A stretch of 64,000 bases of DNA from Candidatus Enterococcus murrayae (GTDB lineage: Bacteria; Bacillota; Bacilli; Lactobacillales; Enterococcaceae): positions 1 to 64,000 of the forward strand of contig NZ_JAFLVR010000010.1 of assembly GCF_017315985.1 (NCBI RefSeq), in the 5' to 3' direction. Positions within the stretch are counted from its first letter, which is position 1; every line of letters begins with the position of its first letter. Shown in pieces: positions 51,413 through 61,190 of the stretch. The translations under genes and the position numbers were made by a program. Under the pieces are notes generated by a model. It was not told the DNA's origin, did no database searches, and saw only the letters and a program-made list of their open reading frames with translations.

Positions 51413-52767
51413 TCCAGTTCATTTTTTTGTTTATTCATCCGATTCGCCGTATAGATGAACGGTAGATATAACGCTGTTGCAACGAGCAAATTGATTGCTT
51501 GAACGATCGCTCCGTTCACTGATCCAGTAAACAACAATCCTGATATGATCGGCGGAACTGTCCAAGGTACTTGATTCGTAATGACATCAATAAATCCGAT
51601 CTTCGTAAAGAATACACCAATATAAAAGCATAGCGGCTGTACAATAACAAAGGGAATAAAGTAGATAGGATTCATTACTATGGGCAAGCCAAAAGTGATC
51701 GGTTCACTAATGTTAAAGATCGCCGGCATAAGACCGACCTTGGTTACTTGCCGAGCCCCTTGATCTCGACTGGCAATTAAGGTTGCTAATACCGGTGCTA
51801 GAGCAAAGGTTCCTGCAGAAATTGTTGAAAAGTTCATGAACATCGTCGAATACAAGTGGTGTGCTTCACCTGCGATATTTTGCACATCATTTACATTCCA
51901 AGTTACTCCAAAAATAGCTCCCCAAATACTGGATGGATGAATCCCAAACCATTGAAATAGCGACCATGTGAATTGCGAGATGAAAGCAAAGGCTGCCGTT
52001 CCCGAAACGAATTCTGCTGGCCGTTGCAGCAAATCAAGCAAAAGCTCTGGTAAAGTCATACTAAATAAAACGGTGATTCCCCCTGTTATTATAGCAAATG
52101 CTGCCATCGTTATAGTTCCGGGAATTAAACTTTCAAAGCTTCTCGCAACCATCGGAGGAACAGAATCTGGAAAACGAAGCTTGATATTTGACTGCAGCAA
52201 TTTGTTGTACAGCCAAACTGCCACACCGCTAATTACTAGTGCAGAAAAGACACCCTGCGTCCCAAAAAAACTAGAATTAACGATATTTTCAAGAGAAACC
52301 GTTTCATTTCCATTTGTATATTCCCAATTCCAAGGCAGACAAATGAAAAATGCCCCTAATGCGTACAAAACACTGGTCAAATGCTCTGAATTCTTCGGGA
52401 AATAGTTTCTCGAAAATATAAACGAAAAGACTACCACGAGAATCAAAGAGAAGACACTCAAAGACCCCTGTGAAATTAAATTAATAATTCCTTGAACGTT
52501 GGTTAATACTGCAGCCACATCACTGTTCAACCAAACTTTAGTACTTCCGTAAAACAGTTTCCCTAAATTCAACCCGGAATCAGAAAATAGCAACCCCCCC
52601 GCCGGATCTAGAAAAACTGAATTAACCATTATTGCAAAGCCCGCTATCATAGTCGTAACAGAAACTAACACGAATGAATCTCTTAATGTTAATAAAAACT
52701 TATTCCCAGCAACTTTGCCGACAATATCCGTGAAATACGTTGCAAAGCTCTTTTTTCCTCTAAACAT
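51409..52767 (-). CDS. PTS lactose/cellobiose-family EIIC permease
   Basis: 452-residue permease with about ten membrane segments and the FNISEPITFGLP motif. No IIA or IIB gene accompanies it, so it must borrow those from another system, perhaps the one at 29722-32859. First gene of a two-gene operon with the esterase, transcribed from the promoter at 52840-52868 and divergent from the RpiR gene. Disaccharide or acetylated disaccharide transport is inferred. Confidence 0.9.
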   Translation of the reverse strand: MFRGKKSFATYFTDIVGKVAGNKFLLTLRDSFVLVSVTTMIAGFAIMVNSVFLDPAGGLLFSDSGLNLGKLFYGSTKVWLNSDVAAVLTNVQGIINLISQGSLSVFSLILVVVFSFIFSRNYFPKNSEHLTSVLYALGAFFICLPWNWEYTNGNETVSLENIVNSSFFGTQGVFSALVISGVAVWLYNKLLQSNIKLRFPDSVPPMVARSFESLIPGTITMAAFAIITGGITVLFSMTLPELLLDLLQRPAEFVSGTAAFAFISQFTWSLFQWFGIHPSSIWGAIFGVTWNVNDVQNIAGEAHHLYSTMFMNFSTISAGTFALAPVLATLIASRDQGARQVTKVGLMPAIFNISEPITFGLPIVMNPIYFIPFVIVQPLCFYIGVFFTKIGFIDVITNQVPWTVPPIISGLLFTGSVNGAIVQAINLLVATALYLPFIYTANRMNKQKNELE

Positions 52768-52819
52768 TACAGAATCCTCCTACATCGAAATGAAATTAAT
52801 TACAAATCACAAAATAATA

Positions 52820-52934
52820 TGAAATATATTTCAAAAACGATGATACCGTTTTCTCCATTTTCTGTCAACAACAATTTTGAAATAAATTTCTTTCTCTATA
52901 TTAATTTGTAATTTCAAAAAAACACTAGTATACT
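52820..52934. promoter_or_regulatory. Divergent promoters with two RpiR-type operators
   Basis: Leftward: TTGACA (52863-52868) and TATCAT (52840-52845), 17-base spacer. Rightward: TTGTAA (52906-52911) and TATACT (52929-52934), 17-base spacer. Two dyads, TGAAATATATTTCA (52820-52833, at the leftward start point) and TGAAATAAATTTCT (52878-52891, between the two -35 boxes), fit RpiR operators. Confidence 0.8.
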
Positions 52935-52956
52935 GGGAGAAAAGCGAGGAGATTTT

Positions 52957-53754
52957 TTGAAAAATATTGAAGAATCAATTACTATTCACTATACAAAAAT
53001 GTCAAAAACCGACAAAGCAATCTTTGAGCAGATACTGGCTGCTCCCAAAAAATTTGTCGGTCTTTCTATTCATGATTTGTCAAAAGACCTTCAGGTTAGT
53101 TCGCCAACCCTTTTAAGAGCTGCTCGAAAGATCGGCTACAGCGGATATCCTGAGTTTAAGCTGGCTTTAGAAGAATACGTACGAGAAGAGAAAATAAGTC
53201 TAGCCTCTCCCTCAGAAACACTGCTTACTTCTATTATTAGCACCTATGAAAAATCCCTAGCTGGCCTTAAAGAAGGCGATCTAGAAAAGGATATTCTAGA
53301 AATAGTTGATTGGATGAACGAAGCAGCAGACATAAAGATTATCGGTATCGGTAATTCGGCCTTACCTGCACAACAGCTAGTCTATTCTCTATATTCACAA
53401 GGAAAATTTTATGAAGCAATCACCACAGAAACACAAATTTATTTTTTACAGCAGGCTCTTAACGAAAAGGCCGTTTACTTCATTTATTCTGTAAGCGCTC
53501 TTGACTATTACGAGAATTTTATCGAGTTAGCAAACAGCATTAATGCTAAAACCGTTTTGGTCACTATGAATAAGGACGCCAAGATCAATTCAAAGCCCAC
53601 TAAAACCATCGTGTTGCCTGCTACATCTACTTTTTTGAGAAATGATGGTTCTCTTAGACAATTAGACATGCGTTTAGAGTTGTTTCTTTTTTCAGAAATC
53701 GTTTCTTACTACTACGACTGGATAACCGATAAGCAAAAGAAATCAGAAAAATGA
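52957..53754 (+). CDS. RpiR-family regulator
   Basis: 265-residue regulator with an RpiR helix-turn-helix (residues 1-75, GLSIHDLSKDLQVSSPTLLRAARKIGYSGYPEFK) and a SIS sugar-isomerase-like domain (IKIIGIGNSALPAQQLVYSLYSQG, then YSVSALDYYENFIELA). TTG start at 52957 with GAGGAG six bases upstream. Divergent from the PTS IIC/esterase operon and its likely repressor, responding to a sugar phosphate. Confidence 0.9.
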   Translation: MKNIEESITIHYTKMSKTDKAIFEQILAAPKKFVGLSIHDLSKDLQVSSPTLLRAARKIGYSGYPEFKLALEEYVREEKISLASPSETLLTSIISTYEKSLAGLKEGDLEKDILEIVDWMNEAADIKIIGIGNSALPAQQLVYSLYSQGKFYEAITTETQIYFLQQALNEKAVYFIYSVSALDYYENFIELANSINAKTVLVTMNKDAKINSKPTKTIVLPATSTFLRNDGSLRQLDMRLELFLFSEIVSYYYDWITDKQKKSEK

Positions 53755-54097
53755 TGCTATATAGAAAATTAAAGAACTATGTTGCTTTCGAAACTCTAAA
53801 CCTAATGATCAAAAAACTATCGATGATTCAAGCTCTATTAGAAGCTACTACTCAAATATTCGAGCAGATTCATCCCACTCAAGTAGTATTATCATCGACT
53901 ATTAAAACGCCCAATCAGTCAAATGGAAATTATTGACGAACTATGAAGTAATCAAGAAGATTTGTGAATATTTTCAAAATAATCATATCTAAGAATGTCA
54001 CCGAGAGTTGAACAATAAGCATGTTGTCGTTGGTTATCGTAATTTGTGTAACTTATCGAGCTCAGTTTTTCTTGCAATGAGGTTTGAACTTTGAAAA

Positions 54098-54140
54098 CTA
54101 AAAAATATGCGGTGTACAGAATCGCACCGCATATTGACAA
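54098..54140 (-). terminator. Terminator of the fructan/difructose anhydride operon
   Basis: AATATGCGGTG (54104-54114) pairs with CACCGCATATT (54125-54135), followed on the minus strand by TTTTTTAG. About 130 bases after the fructokinase stop. Confidence 0.85.
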
Positions 54141-54201
54141 ACCTCTATTCAGTTTTCTCTTCACCAAAATGATTTGACGGAAATCCCAAATTAAACTTTT
54201 C

Positions 54202-54233
54202 TGTCCTGTAGCTAGTTTTCCAGTTACAGGACA
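54202..54233 (-). other. Hairpin in the 3' end of the fructan operon
   Basis: TGTCCTGTA and TACAGGACA form a perfect 9-base stem. No good T-run follows, so it may protect the transcript or act as a weak first terminator. Confidence 0.5.
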
Positions 54234-54265
54234 TTACTCTAAATCTATCCGTATTTTTAAAATAT

Positions 54266-55237
54266 CTAGGACAATGTATCACTTGAAATAAAATCAGTCA
54301 CTTCCTTGATTTCTGGCATCGAGCAAAGCGCCCCTTTTTTTGTTGTAATCAGAGAAGCTGCACCATTTGCCATCGTCAGCATCTCTACTAGTTGCTCTCT
54401 CGTCAATGCGTCCAGCCCCAAATCAAGGATAGAATGAAGCACACAACCGCAAAAAGTATCTCCTGCACCGGTAGTTTCAATAGTATTTTCATTTTTAAAG
54501 CCAGCTACTTCAACCATCTCATCACCGTAGTAAGCTCTGCTACCTTCACTTCCCATCGAAACAAGAACTAATTTGATTTGATGATTCTCTCTGATCTTTT
54601 TCACCGCTTTAGAATAGTCTTCCTCACCGGTAAACCATTGAATTTCATTATCCGATATTTTGAGGATATCGCAATAACCAAGCCCCACTTCTACTTGCTT
54701 CCTAGCTTCTTCTAGATTTCCCCATAAAGGTTCACGGATATTAGGATCGAACGAGATCAAGCAATCATTCTTCTTCGCGAGTTCCAAAGCTTTCACTGTT
54801 GCTTTACGTACATTTTCATGAGTCATCGAAAGTGTGCCAAAGTGAAAGATTTTTGATTGTTTAATTGGTTCTTCCTTTACTTCAAATTCAGTCAATTGCA
54901 TATCTGCCCCTGGATTGCGACAAAAAGTAAAATCTCTATCGCCATTTTCCCCTGTATGAACAAAAGCTAATGTCGTATGCACTTCTTCGTCAAAGAATAA
55001 GTTGCTCATACCAATCCCTAACTTTTCCGCCTTCTGTTTCAAAAAATGACCAAAATTATCATCGCCTACCTTTCCAATAAACGCGACTTTGCGATCAAAC
55101 TTTCTTAACATCGCTAATACGTTGCAGGGCGCTCCGCCAGGATTCATTTCTAATAACGGATTTCCTTGTTCACTTACTCCATTTTGAGTAAAATCAATCA
55201 GGATTTCACCTAGAGCAGTTACATCTATTGTTTTCAT
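54266..55237 (-). CDS. PfkB-family fructokinase
   Basis: 323-residue sugar kinase with MNPGGAPCNVLAMLRK near residue 32 and the ATP/catalytic motif TTGAGDTFCGCV. Phosphorylates free fructose. The frame is open to 55318, but ATG at 55237 is chosen for GGAGG six bases upstream and the family start KTIDVTALGEILID. Last gene of the operon, after GH32. It completes the path from a fructose dimer to fructose 6-phosphate. Confidence 0.92.
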   Translation of the reverse strand: MKTIDVTALGEILIDFTQNGVSEQGNPLLEMNPGGAPCNVLAMLRKFDRKVAFIGKVGDDNFGHFLKQKAEKLGIGMSNLFFDEEVHTTLAFVHTGENGDRDFTFCRNPGADMQLTEFEVKEEPIKQSKIFHFGTLSMTHENVRKATVKALELAKKNDCLISFDPNIREPLWGNLEEARKQVEVGLGYCDILKISDNEIQWFTGEEDYSKAVKKIRENHQIKLVLVSMGSEGSRAYYGDEMVEVAGFKNENTIETTGAGDTFCGCVLHSILDLGLDALTREQLVEMLTMANGAASLITTKKGALCSMPEIKEVTDFISSDTLS

Positions 55238-55293
55238 TTTTGACCTCCATATTTCAAATACTCGAAGAAAGTAAATATCTTCGAGCATTTTGG

Positions 55294-56793
55294 CTACATT
55301 GTTTTGTCTAGTTCCCATGTTTCAAGTTCAAGAATTACAAGTTTTCCTTCAGAAACCGATACATAGTTTTTATTTTGATCTTCAGCAGCAAAAACATTTA
55401 GACTATGACTAGTTTTATAGTCATCTGTAAAAATTTCTATAGAGGATTGATCCACAAACAAATGGATGTTTAACATTGTTTTGTCTTTTAGTAATAAATT
55501 ACTTTTTGTCTCTCCTTGACTCCAATCATCTGAGTTCTCTCGATTAACGAACATCATCTGTTTTTTTAGATCGAATGTCACATTAGTAGACAAGCGGTCA
55601 TTACTTCTCAATTTAAGCTCAAAAGACCCAGCAGTACTGCTAGTAAGATCAATGGACATCTTAAGTTCAAAACAATTGCCATTCTCCGTTGGAATAAGCA
55701 GATCATCCTTTTCGACCAAAATCTTCTCACGGATGGTTTTAGGTGATTTTCGAATCGCAGCCAACTCTTCTATTGGTACAAATTTTACTGTGTTGTCTGA
55801 ATCAAGGATTGCTTCACGTGGCAGATTGAACGAACCACACCAGCCTTCTTTAAAGGTGGGACCCCAGTCTTTCCACCAAGGCATCCATTCCCAACTATTG
55901 GCCCAAGCAACAAGTATGCGTCTACCTTTTTGATCGACAAAAGATTGAGGGGCGTAATAATCAAATCCCCAATCAATATTTCCCACGGTAGAATAATTAA
56001 ACTTTCCTGTTTCATAATTCATATCCCCAACTAGATAAATGCTCGTTCTTTCTTTTACTCCCATTGGAGAAAAAGTTAAAACGTACTTTTCTCCATCTGC
56101 ATTTTTCAATGGGAAAAAGTCGGGACATTCCCACATATAGCCAAGTTCTCCACGACTTTCTGCTAGGATATTAAAGAACGTCCAATCTTCTAAATTTTTC
56201 GAACGGTAGAGTAGCGCCTGACCAAGATCATTCTTTTTCCCAGCACACACCAAATAGAAATACTCTCCATGCTTCCAAACCTTTGGATCTCGAAATTCTC
56301 CCACCTCATAACCAATGGGTGGGGCGGCTATAACTGGATTCTTTTCACTTTTAATGAAATTGAACCCATCATCACTATAGGCCATGCATTGATTTTGTAC
56401 TAATCCATCTCCGTAATTGGTTGATGCCGTATATAAAAGATAGAGCCGTCCCTCATGTTCGATTGCACTTCCAGAAAAACATCCGCCTTTTGGATGATTA
56501 TCGTATGTTTCACTCGGTGCTAACGCGAGGGGCAAATATTCCCAATGCAGCATATCATCACTGATTGCGTGTCCCCAATGCATGGAGCCCCAAAAAGAAT
56601 CATACGGGTTGTACTGATAAAAGAAATGATATTTTCCTTTAAAGAAAATCAGTCCATTAGGGTCATTTAACCACCCTGCTTCAGTCATAAAATGATACTT
56701 TTGACGCATTGCTCCTTGGCTTACTTCTTCTCTTTTCTTAGCTATTTCTGCTTGAGCACGCTTGATATTCTCTTTCATTAATTCATTGGACAA
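55294..56793 (-). CDS. GH32 beta-fructosidase
   Basis: About 499 residues. Catalytic motifs: WLNDPNG (nucleophile Asp), FRDP (transition-state stabiliser) and WECPD (acid/base Glu), followed by a beta-sandwich. No signal peptide, so it acts in the cytosol on fructosyl disaccharides or short fructans, here probably inulobiose. TTG at 56793 is preferred, with GAGGAGG six bases upstream; ATG at 56778 is possible. The open frame reaches 56808 from a GTG that overlaps the ribosome site. Confidence 0.9.
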   Translation of the reverse strand: MSNELMKENIKRAQAEIAKKREEVSQGAMRQKYHFMTEAGWLNDPNGLIFFKGKYHFFYQYNPYDSFWGSMHWGHAISDDMLHWEYLPLALAPSETYDNHPKGGCFSGSAIEHEGRLYLLYTASTNYGDGLVQNQCMAYSDDGFNFIKSEKNPVIAAPPIGYEVGEFRDPKVWKHGEYFYLVCAGKKNDLGQALLYRSKNLEDWTFFNILAESRGELGYMWECPDFFPLKNADGEKYVLTFSPMGVKERTSIYLVGDMNYETGKFNYSTVGNIDWGFDYYAPQSFVDQKGRRILVAWANSWEWMPWWKDWGPTFKEGWCGSFNLPREAILDSDNTVKFVPIEELAAIRKSPKTIREKILVEKDDLLIPTENGNCFELKMSIDLTSSTAGSFELKLRSNDRLSTNVTFDLKKQMMFVNRENSDDWSQGETKSNLLLKDKTMLNIHLFVDQSSIEIFTDDYKTSHSLNVFAAEDQNKNYVSVSEGKLVILELETWELDKTM

Positions 56794-56832
56794 AAGAATC
56801 CTCCTCACTTAAAATTACTTTTCACTACGAAA

Positions 56833-57948
56833 TTATTTCGTACAATTGATTCTTAATTCTGTATTTGGATCAAAAAAATGTCCCTTTGTGATTTCTAATG
56901 CCAATCGAACAGTTTCTCCAGGTCGATGAAAATCTCTAGCATTCACTTTCGATACAAATTCTGTTCCATCAATTTTGCTGTATAATAACGTTTCTGAACC
57001 TAACAGCTCTGATACAACGATCGTTGCATGTATAGTTGACTCAATAACTGAATCCAATACAATCTGTTCACTTCGAATGTCTTCTGGTCGAATACCGAAA
57101 ATCAACTCTTTTCCTTCATAGCCCTTAGCTACTAACACTTTATTTTCACCTTCAGGCACTTTTACCTTGAAATTTTGTCCACTAGTGATGTAGCCATTTT
57201 TTAAAGTCACATTGAAGAAGTTCATTGCAGGTGAACCAATGAAACTTGCAACAAAAACATTTTCAGGCAAATCATATACTTCTTTAGGGCTGCCAATCTG
57301 CTGGATCAGCCCATCCTTCATAATGACGATACGATCTGCCATTGTCATGGCTTCTGTCTGATCATGAGTGACATAAATGGTTGTCGTTCCTAAGCGTTGA
57401 TGCAACTTTGCGATTTCCGCACGCATCGATACACGTAATTTCGCATCCAAATTGGACAAGGGTTCATCCATCAAAAAAACCTGAGCATCGCGTACAATCG
57501 CACGACCTAAAGCGACACGTTGACGCTGTCCCCCAGATAAAGCAGCGGGTTTTCTCTTTAGATACTCAGTTAAGCCTAAAATTTCTGCCGCTTCTTCTAC
57601 CTTCTTTTTAATCTCATCTGTCGGATATTTTCTAAGCTTTAACCCAAAGGCCATATTATCAAACACGGTCATGTGAGGATACAAAGCATAGTTTTGGAAG
57701 ACCATTGCGATATCTCGATCTTTTGGTGCTACGTTATTGATGACTCTATCACCGATTTTCAATTCCCCTTCAGTGATATCCTCAAGTCCCGCTACCATTC
57801 GAAGAGTTGTAGATTTCCCACAACCAGAAGGACCTACAAAGACAATAAATTCCTTTTCAGCAATTTCTAAATTGAAGTCAGTTACGGTATAATTTTCCGC
57901 ATTTGAATATTTTTTATAAATATGTTTCATGGAAAGTGTTCCCATCAT
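56833..57948 (-). CDS. ABC sugar-importer ATPase (MsmK/UgpC type)
   Basis: 371-residue ATPase. Walker [11 protein letters not shown], signature [15 protein letters not shown], Walker [16 protein letters not shown], and a C-terminal TOBE/regulatory domain typical of CUT1 importers. It is encoded next to its own permeases and binding protein, whereas many Firmicutes use one shared MsmK. Start at 57948 (GAGGGT four to six bases upstream); the open frame continues to 57978. Confidence 0.92.
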   Translation of the reverse strand: MMGTLSMKHIYKKYSNAENYTVTDFNLEIAEKEFIVFVGPSGCGKSTTLRMVAGLEDITEGELKIGDRVINNVAPKDRDIAMVFQNYALYPHMTVFDNMAFGLKLRKYPTDEIKKKVEEAAEILGLTEYLKRKPAALSGGQRQRVALGRAIVRDAQVFLMDEPLSNLDAKLRVSMRAEIAKLHQRLGTTTIYVTHDQTEAMTMADRIVIMKDGLIQQIGSPKEVYDLPENVFVASFIGSPAMNFFNVTLKNGYITSGQNFKVKVPEGENKVLVAKGYEGKELIFGIRPEDIRSEQIVLDSVIESTIHATIVVSELLGSETLLYSKIDGTEFVSKVNARDFHRPGETVRLALEITKGHFFDPNTELRINCTK

Positions 57949-58015
57949 TTTTACCCTCACTTTTTTACTATTAAGCATTGCTAAACTCTAAAATAGTTAA
58001 TAGTACTTCATTGAA

Positions 58016-59371
58016 TTAGTTAGACATAGAATACTTAACTGGAATCGGAGTCGCTCTAAAAGCATTGCTTTCTTTATCCAACTCAACCTGTGCTTCAGAA
58101 CCAGAGTCGAGTACCGTATTTCCAACGGATTGTTTTTCAATCATTACCGTCTTGACTTCAAGAGCCTCGGTTGCATCATTGGTTAACAAAGCCTCTACTT
58201 GTGACGCAAAACAAGAATCACTTGATGTTAATTCTGCTTTTGTAGCGACTATATGATTATTTGAAATATAATTTCCATTACCAGCAACAACATGGATAAT
58301 TACAGGAGTTGCTCCTCTAGGTAAAATTTGATCCTTGTCAATAATTTCGGAAAAATGATTTCCAATCACGGTGTTGCTGTTACCATTGATCGATAAAAGT
58401 CCAAAGGTATCATCTAAACCGTTATTCCGCCCTTGCAACGGTGCCCAAGGTTCATGATCGTGCAAAAAATGATTGGATGAAACAGAATTTTCCGTACTAT
58501 TTTTATCTAGAATAACCATTCCTGGGTAAAAAGCATGAAGTCTGTTATTGCTAATAAGTGAGCGGGTAACTCCTTCAAGATGAATACTGCTGGCTCCTCT
58601 AGGAAAAATATTATTTGCAGTCACTAGAAGTCCACCAAAATTCTCCGCATAAATGGAATAGCCCTTGAAGCCTGCACCAATCAAATTATCCGTCACCTTC
58701 GATGCTTGCCCCCAACCACGTAATTCTATACAGCTCCCGCATTCCGCGATAAAATTATCATGGATTGTTAATGCATCCGCATGATATGAAATAATACCAT
58801 GCTCCAAATAGACAAATCCCATTTCTGTAATTCGGAACGAATCATTCGCGCTAGCAGCATATATTCCTGTTTTCCCATTCGTATAAGTGTTTTCTGGATT
58901 GGTTTCATCAGAATCATCATCTACAAAGTGTAAGCCGTCGATACAAAAATTTGAAAATTCAACAGAACTAATTCTTGGATCACCGCTACGATAAATGTAG
59001 AATGCAGCACCATCTGCTTCTTCTTTCGGTGAACCCGCCAAATCAACAAGAATGCGACTACCTCCAGGCCAAAGCTCATGAAGATGACTCCATTCGTCCT
59101 CCGGCACATTATAACGGATACTAGAAGAAGTAAAGCCATGGCCAGAGCCCATAATCTTTAAGAAGCTAATATCAATAACGATCTGTGTTTTCAAGTGATA
59201 ATCACCTGGTGGAATATAGATGACTGCTCCTGGTTTCCCTCCATCATTTTCATCAATTTCATTCTGTCTTTCTTTAATGTCTAAAAGAATACTGTTAATG
59301 ACTTCTCCAATATCGTTAAAAGGATCTCCCACTCCCCATTGGGTTACATCATAATAATTTTTACTCACCAT
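58016..59371 (-). CDS. GH91 beta-helix enzyme: difructose anhydride hydrolase or inulin fructotransferase
   Basis: 451-residue right-handed beta-helix protein with strong GH91 character (AVIYIPPGDYHLKTQ, MGSGHGFTSSSIRY, LWPGGSRI, IFPRGASSIHLEG, RLHAFYPGMV). Candidate catalytic residues are Asp199 (YHADAL) and Glu210 (FIAECGSCIEL), 11 apart, the spacing reported for this family, with Gln222 nearby. There is no signal peptide. Inulin fructotransferases are normally secreted, while DFA-III hydrolases are cytosolic, which favours the hydrolase. Start 59371 has AGGAGG upstream. Lies between the ABC ATPase and permease genes. Confidence 0.85.
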   Translation of the reverse strand: MVSKNYYDVTQWGVGDPFNDIGEVINSILLDIKERQNEIDENDGGKPGAVIYIPPGDYHLKTQIVIDISFLKIMGSGHGFTSSSIRYNVPEDEWSHLHELWPGGSRILVDLAGSPKEEADGAAFYIYRSGDPRISSVEFSNFCIDGLHFVDDDSDETNPENTYTNGKTGIYAASANDSFRITEMGFVYLEHGIISYHADALTIHDNFIAECGSCIELRGWGQASKVTDNLIGAGFKGYSIYAENFGGLLVTANNIFPRGASSIHLEGVTRSLISNNRLHAFYPGMVILDKNSTENSVSSNHFLHDHEPWAPLQGRNNGLDDTFGLLSINGNSNTVIGNHFSEIIDKDQILPRGATPVIIHVVAGNGNYISNNHIVATKAELTSSDSCFASQVEALLTNDATEALEVKTVMIEKQSVGNTVLDSGSEAQVELDKESNAFRATPIPVKYSMSN

Positions 59372-59435
59372 TACTCCTCCTGATGAGCGATTCTTCAATC
59401 AGAATCGCTCGTTTGTTCCTTAAAATATGTTTCTA

Positions 59436-60266
59436 TCAGCTCTTGACTGAACCCGCAGTAATTCCTTGAACAATGAATCGCTGTGCTACGATTGACAAAA
59501 CCATCACAGGTAAACTAAAAATCAGAGCGCCCGCACACATCGGACCCAAATCCATACTATAAGCTGATAAAAATTCGGATAATCCGACCGTAAATGTTTT
59601 TGCCTCCGTACTAGTCAACAACAACGACAATAAAAATTCATTCCAAGAAAGAAATAGCGTAAATACAAAGGCCGTAGCCAAACCTGGTGTACAGATCGGC
59701 AAGATGATTCGAATAAATGTCTGAAGACTAGAAGCCCCGTCCATACAAGCTGCTTCGTCAATACTCGTTGGAATCCCTTCATAAAAACCAAGCATGACCC
59801 ACATAACAAAAGGCATATTTATCGCTGCATAAACGATAATTAAGGCAACTCTCGTATCGTACAATCCAAGATTTGTAATCAACTCATAGATTGGGACCGC
59901 AATACTCGATGTTGGAATCATTTTTAAACACAACACGACAATAATCAAAAAGGTTGCTATCTTGGCTCCTGAACGTTGAATGGCATAAGAAGATAATGCC
60001 CCCAAAATTACTGCAATCAATGTACTGCAAACAGCTACTAAAAAACTGTTTAAAATGTAATGAAAAGCTGGCATTCGTTCAAATAAACCAGTGAAATTTT
60101 CCACAGAAAGAACTGTTGGAAAGAATCTAGCAGGAATAGAAACAACCTCAGCGCCCGGCTTGAAGGATGAACTAATCAAGTATAGATAGGGAAACAGCCA
60201 GACTACAGCACAGACGATCGCCAAAATTATCAGTAACTTACTTTGAATACTTCTTTTTTTCTCCAT
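59436..60266 (-). CDS. ABC sugar permease, MalG/MsmG type
   Basis: 276-residue permease with six membrane segments and the EAA loop DEAACMDGASSLQTFIRIILP, the coupling site to the ATPase. Partner of the permease at 60280-61167, 13 bases apart. CUT1 family, importing oligosaccharides. Substrate inferred as difructose anhydride or short fructan. Confidence 0.92.
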   Translation of the reverse strand: MEKKRSIQSKLLIILAIVCAVVWLFPYLYLISSSFKPGAEVVSIPARFFPTVLSVENFTGLFERMPAFHYILNSFLVAVCSTLIAVILGALSSYAIQRSGAKIATFLIIVVLCLKMIPTSSIAVPIYELITNLGLYDTRVALIIVYAAINMPFVMWVMLGFYEGIPTSIDEAACMDGASSLQTFIRIILPICTPGLATAFVFTLFLSWNEFLLSLLLTSTEAKTFTVGLSEFLSAYSMDLGPMCAGALIFSLPVMVLSIVAQRFIVQGITAGSVKS

Positions 60267-60279
60267 TAGCTATCCCCTC

Positions 60280-61167
60280 CTACACCGATTGTTTCTTCTT
60301 CGGATTCCATAGTCCTTGCATGAACACAAGGGTAAACACAACGAGTACTACCACAAGTATTAATGCCATCGCACTCGCATACCCAACTTTGTTGTATCTG
60401 GTCAACGTTTTATAGATTACAACACTAATAAGTTCAGATGAATTGTTTGGTCCGCCCTGTGTCATCGCCCAAACAATATCAAACGTTCGTGCAGCATCAA
60501 TAATTCGGATGGATAATGCGGTTAATAGTACTGGCTTAATGTTTGGCAATTTTATTTTTATAATTTTTTGCCACCAGTTTGCTCCATCGATCGTAGCGGC
60601 TTCAATCATACTTCCATCAAGCCCTTGGAGGCCAGCTAGAATCATCAACATCATAAACGGGGTTGTTAACCAAATATCAGCAAAACAACAAGCCAACAAT
60701 GACCATTTTTCATCCGCAAGCCATAAGATTTGGTTCGAGTTCTCAAGAATACCAATGTTTACTAATAGTTGATTAATGATTCCGAACTGGGCACTCAGCA
60801 TCAATTTCCAAATCAAACCAGCTACTAGTGGAGCAATCATTAGTGGGGTTAAAATAAGGGAGCGGATAATCTTGTTTCCTTTAAAGTTTTCTTCAAAAAT
60901 CAAAGCTAGGATCGTTCCTAATATTAGTTCGACAACAACAGCAATAAAGATATACACAAGCGTATTCTTTAACGGTTGTAAAAAGCTTTCATTACCAAAA
61001 GCTTTAACATAATTGTCAAAACCAACAAATTCCTTCATACCATTTGGATCAAAGCTATATAGACTGTCAAAGGCCATTTTGAAAATCGGGTAAATCATAA
61101 AAATCCCCATAAATAATGCGCCTGGTAAAAAGAAAGCAAGCACGGTTTTTCTGGATATCAACTGCAT
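60280..61167 (-). CDS. ABC sugar permease, MalF/MsmF type
   Basis: 295-residue permease with six membrane segments and the EAA loop IEAATIDGANWWQKIIKIKLP. N-terminal sequence (LAFFLPGALFMGIFMIYPIFKMAFDSLYSFDP) is usual for CUT1 F-type subunits. Heterodimer with the following gene product. Confidence 0.92.
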   Translation of the reverse strand: MQLISRKTVLAFFLPGALFMGIFMIYPIFKMAFDSLYSFDPNGMKEFVGFDNYVKAFGNESFLQPLKNTLVYIFIAVVVELILGTILALIFEENFKGNKIIRSLILTPLMIAPLVAGLIWKLMLSAQFGIINQLLVNIGILENSNQILWLADEKWSLLACCFADIWLTTPFMMLMILAGLQGLDGSMIEAATIDGANWWQKIIKIKLPNIKPVLLTALSIRIIDAARTFDIVWAMTQGGPNNSSELISVVIYKTLTRYNKVGYASAMALILVVVLVVFTLVFMQGLWNPKKKQSV

Positions 61168-61190
61168 GGTCTTTCCTCCTTGTTCTTGTC

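Larger units (their letters stand above)
53755..54265. other. Intergenic region between RpiR and fructokinase genes
   Basis: Short frames occur on both strands here but lack ribosome sites, family resemblance or coding character. The useful content is the terminator at 54098-54140 and the hairpin at 54202-54233, both serving the minus-strand fructan operon. Otherwise I see nothing. Confidence 0.6.

Noticed and set aside
53751-53936. 61-residue frame overlapping the end of the RpiR gene by four bases
   Set aside because: The overlap resembles coupling, but there is no ribosome site, the sequence matches nothing I know, and it is probably a chance frame in an intergenic region.
53952-54167. 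71-residue minus-strand frame after the fructan operon
   Set aside because: It spans the operon terminator and has no start signals.
58016-59371. Reading the beta-helix protein as a pectate lyase or phage tail spike
   Set aside because: Several blocks (PPGDYHLKTQ, SGHGFTSSSIRY, PRGASSIHLEG) and the 11-residue Asp/Glu spacing point specifically to GH91.
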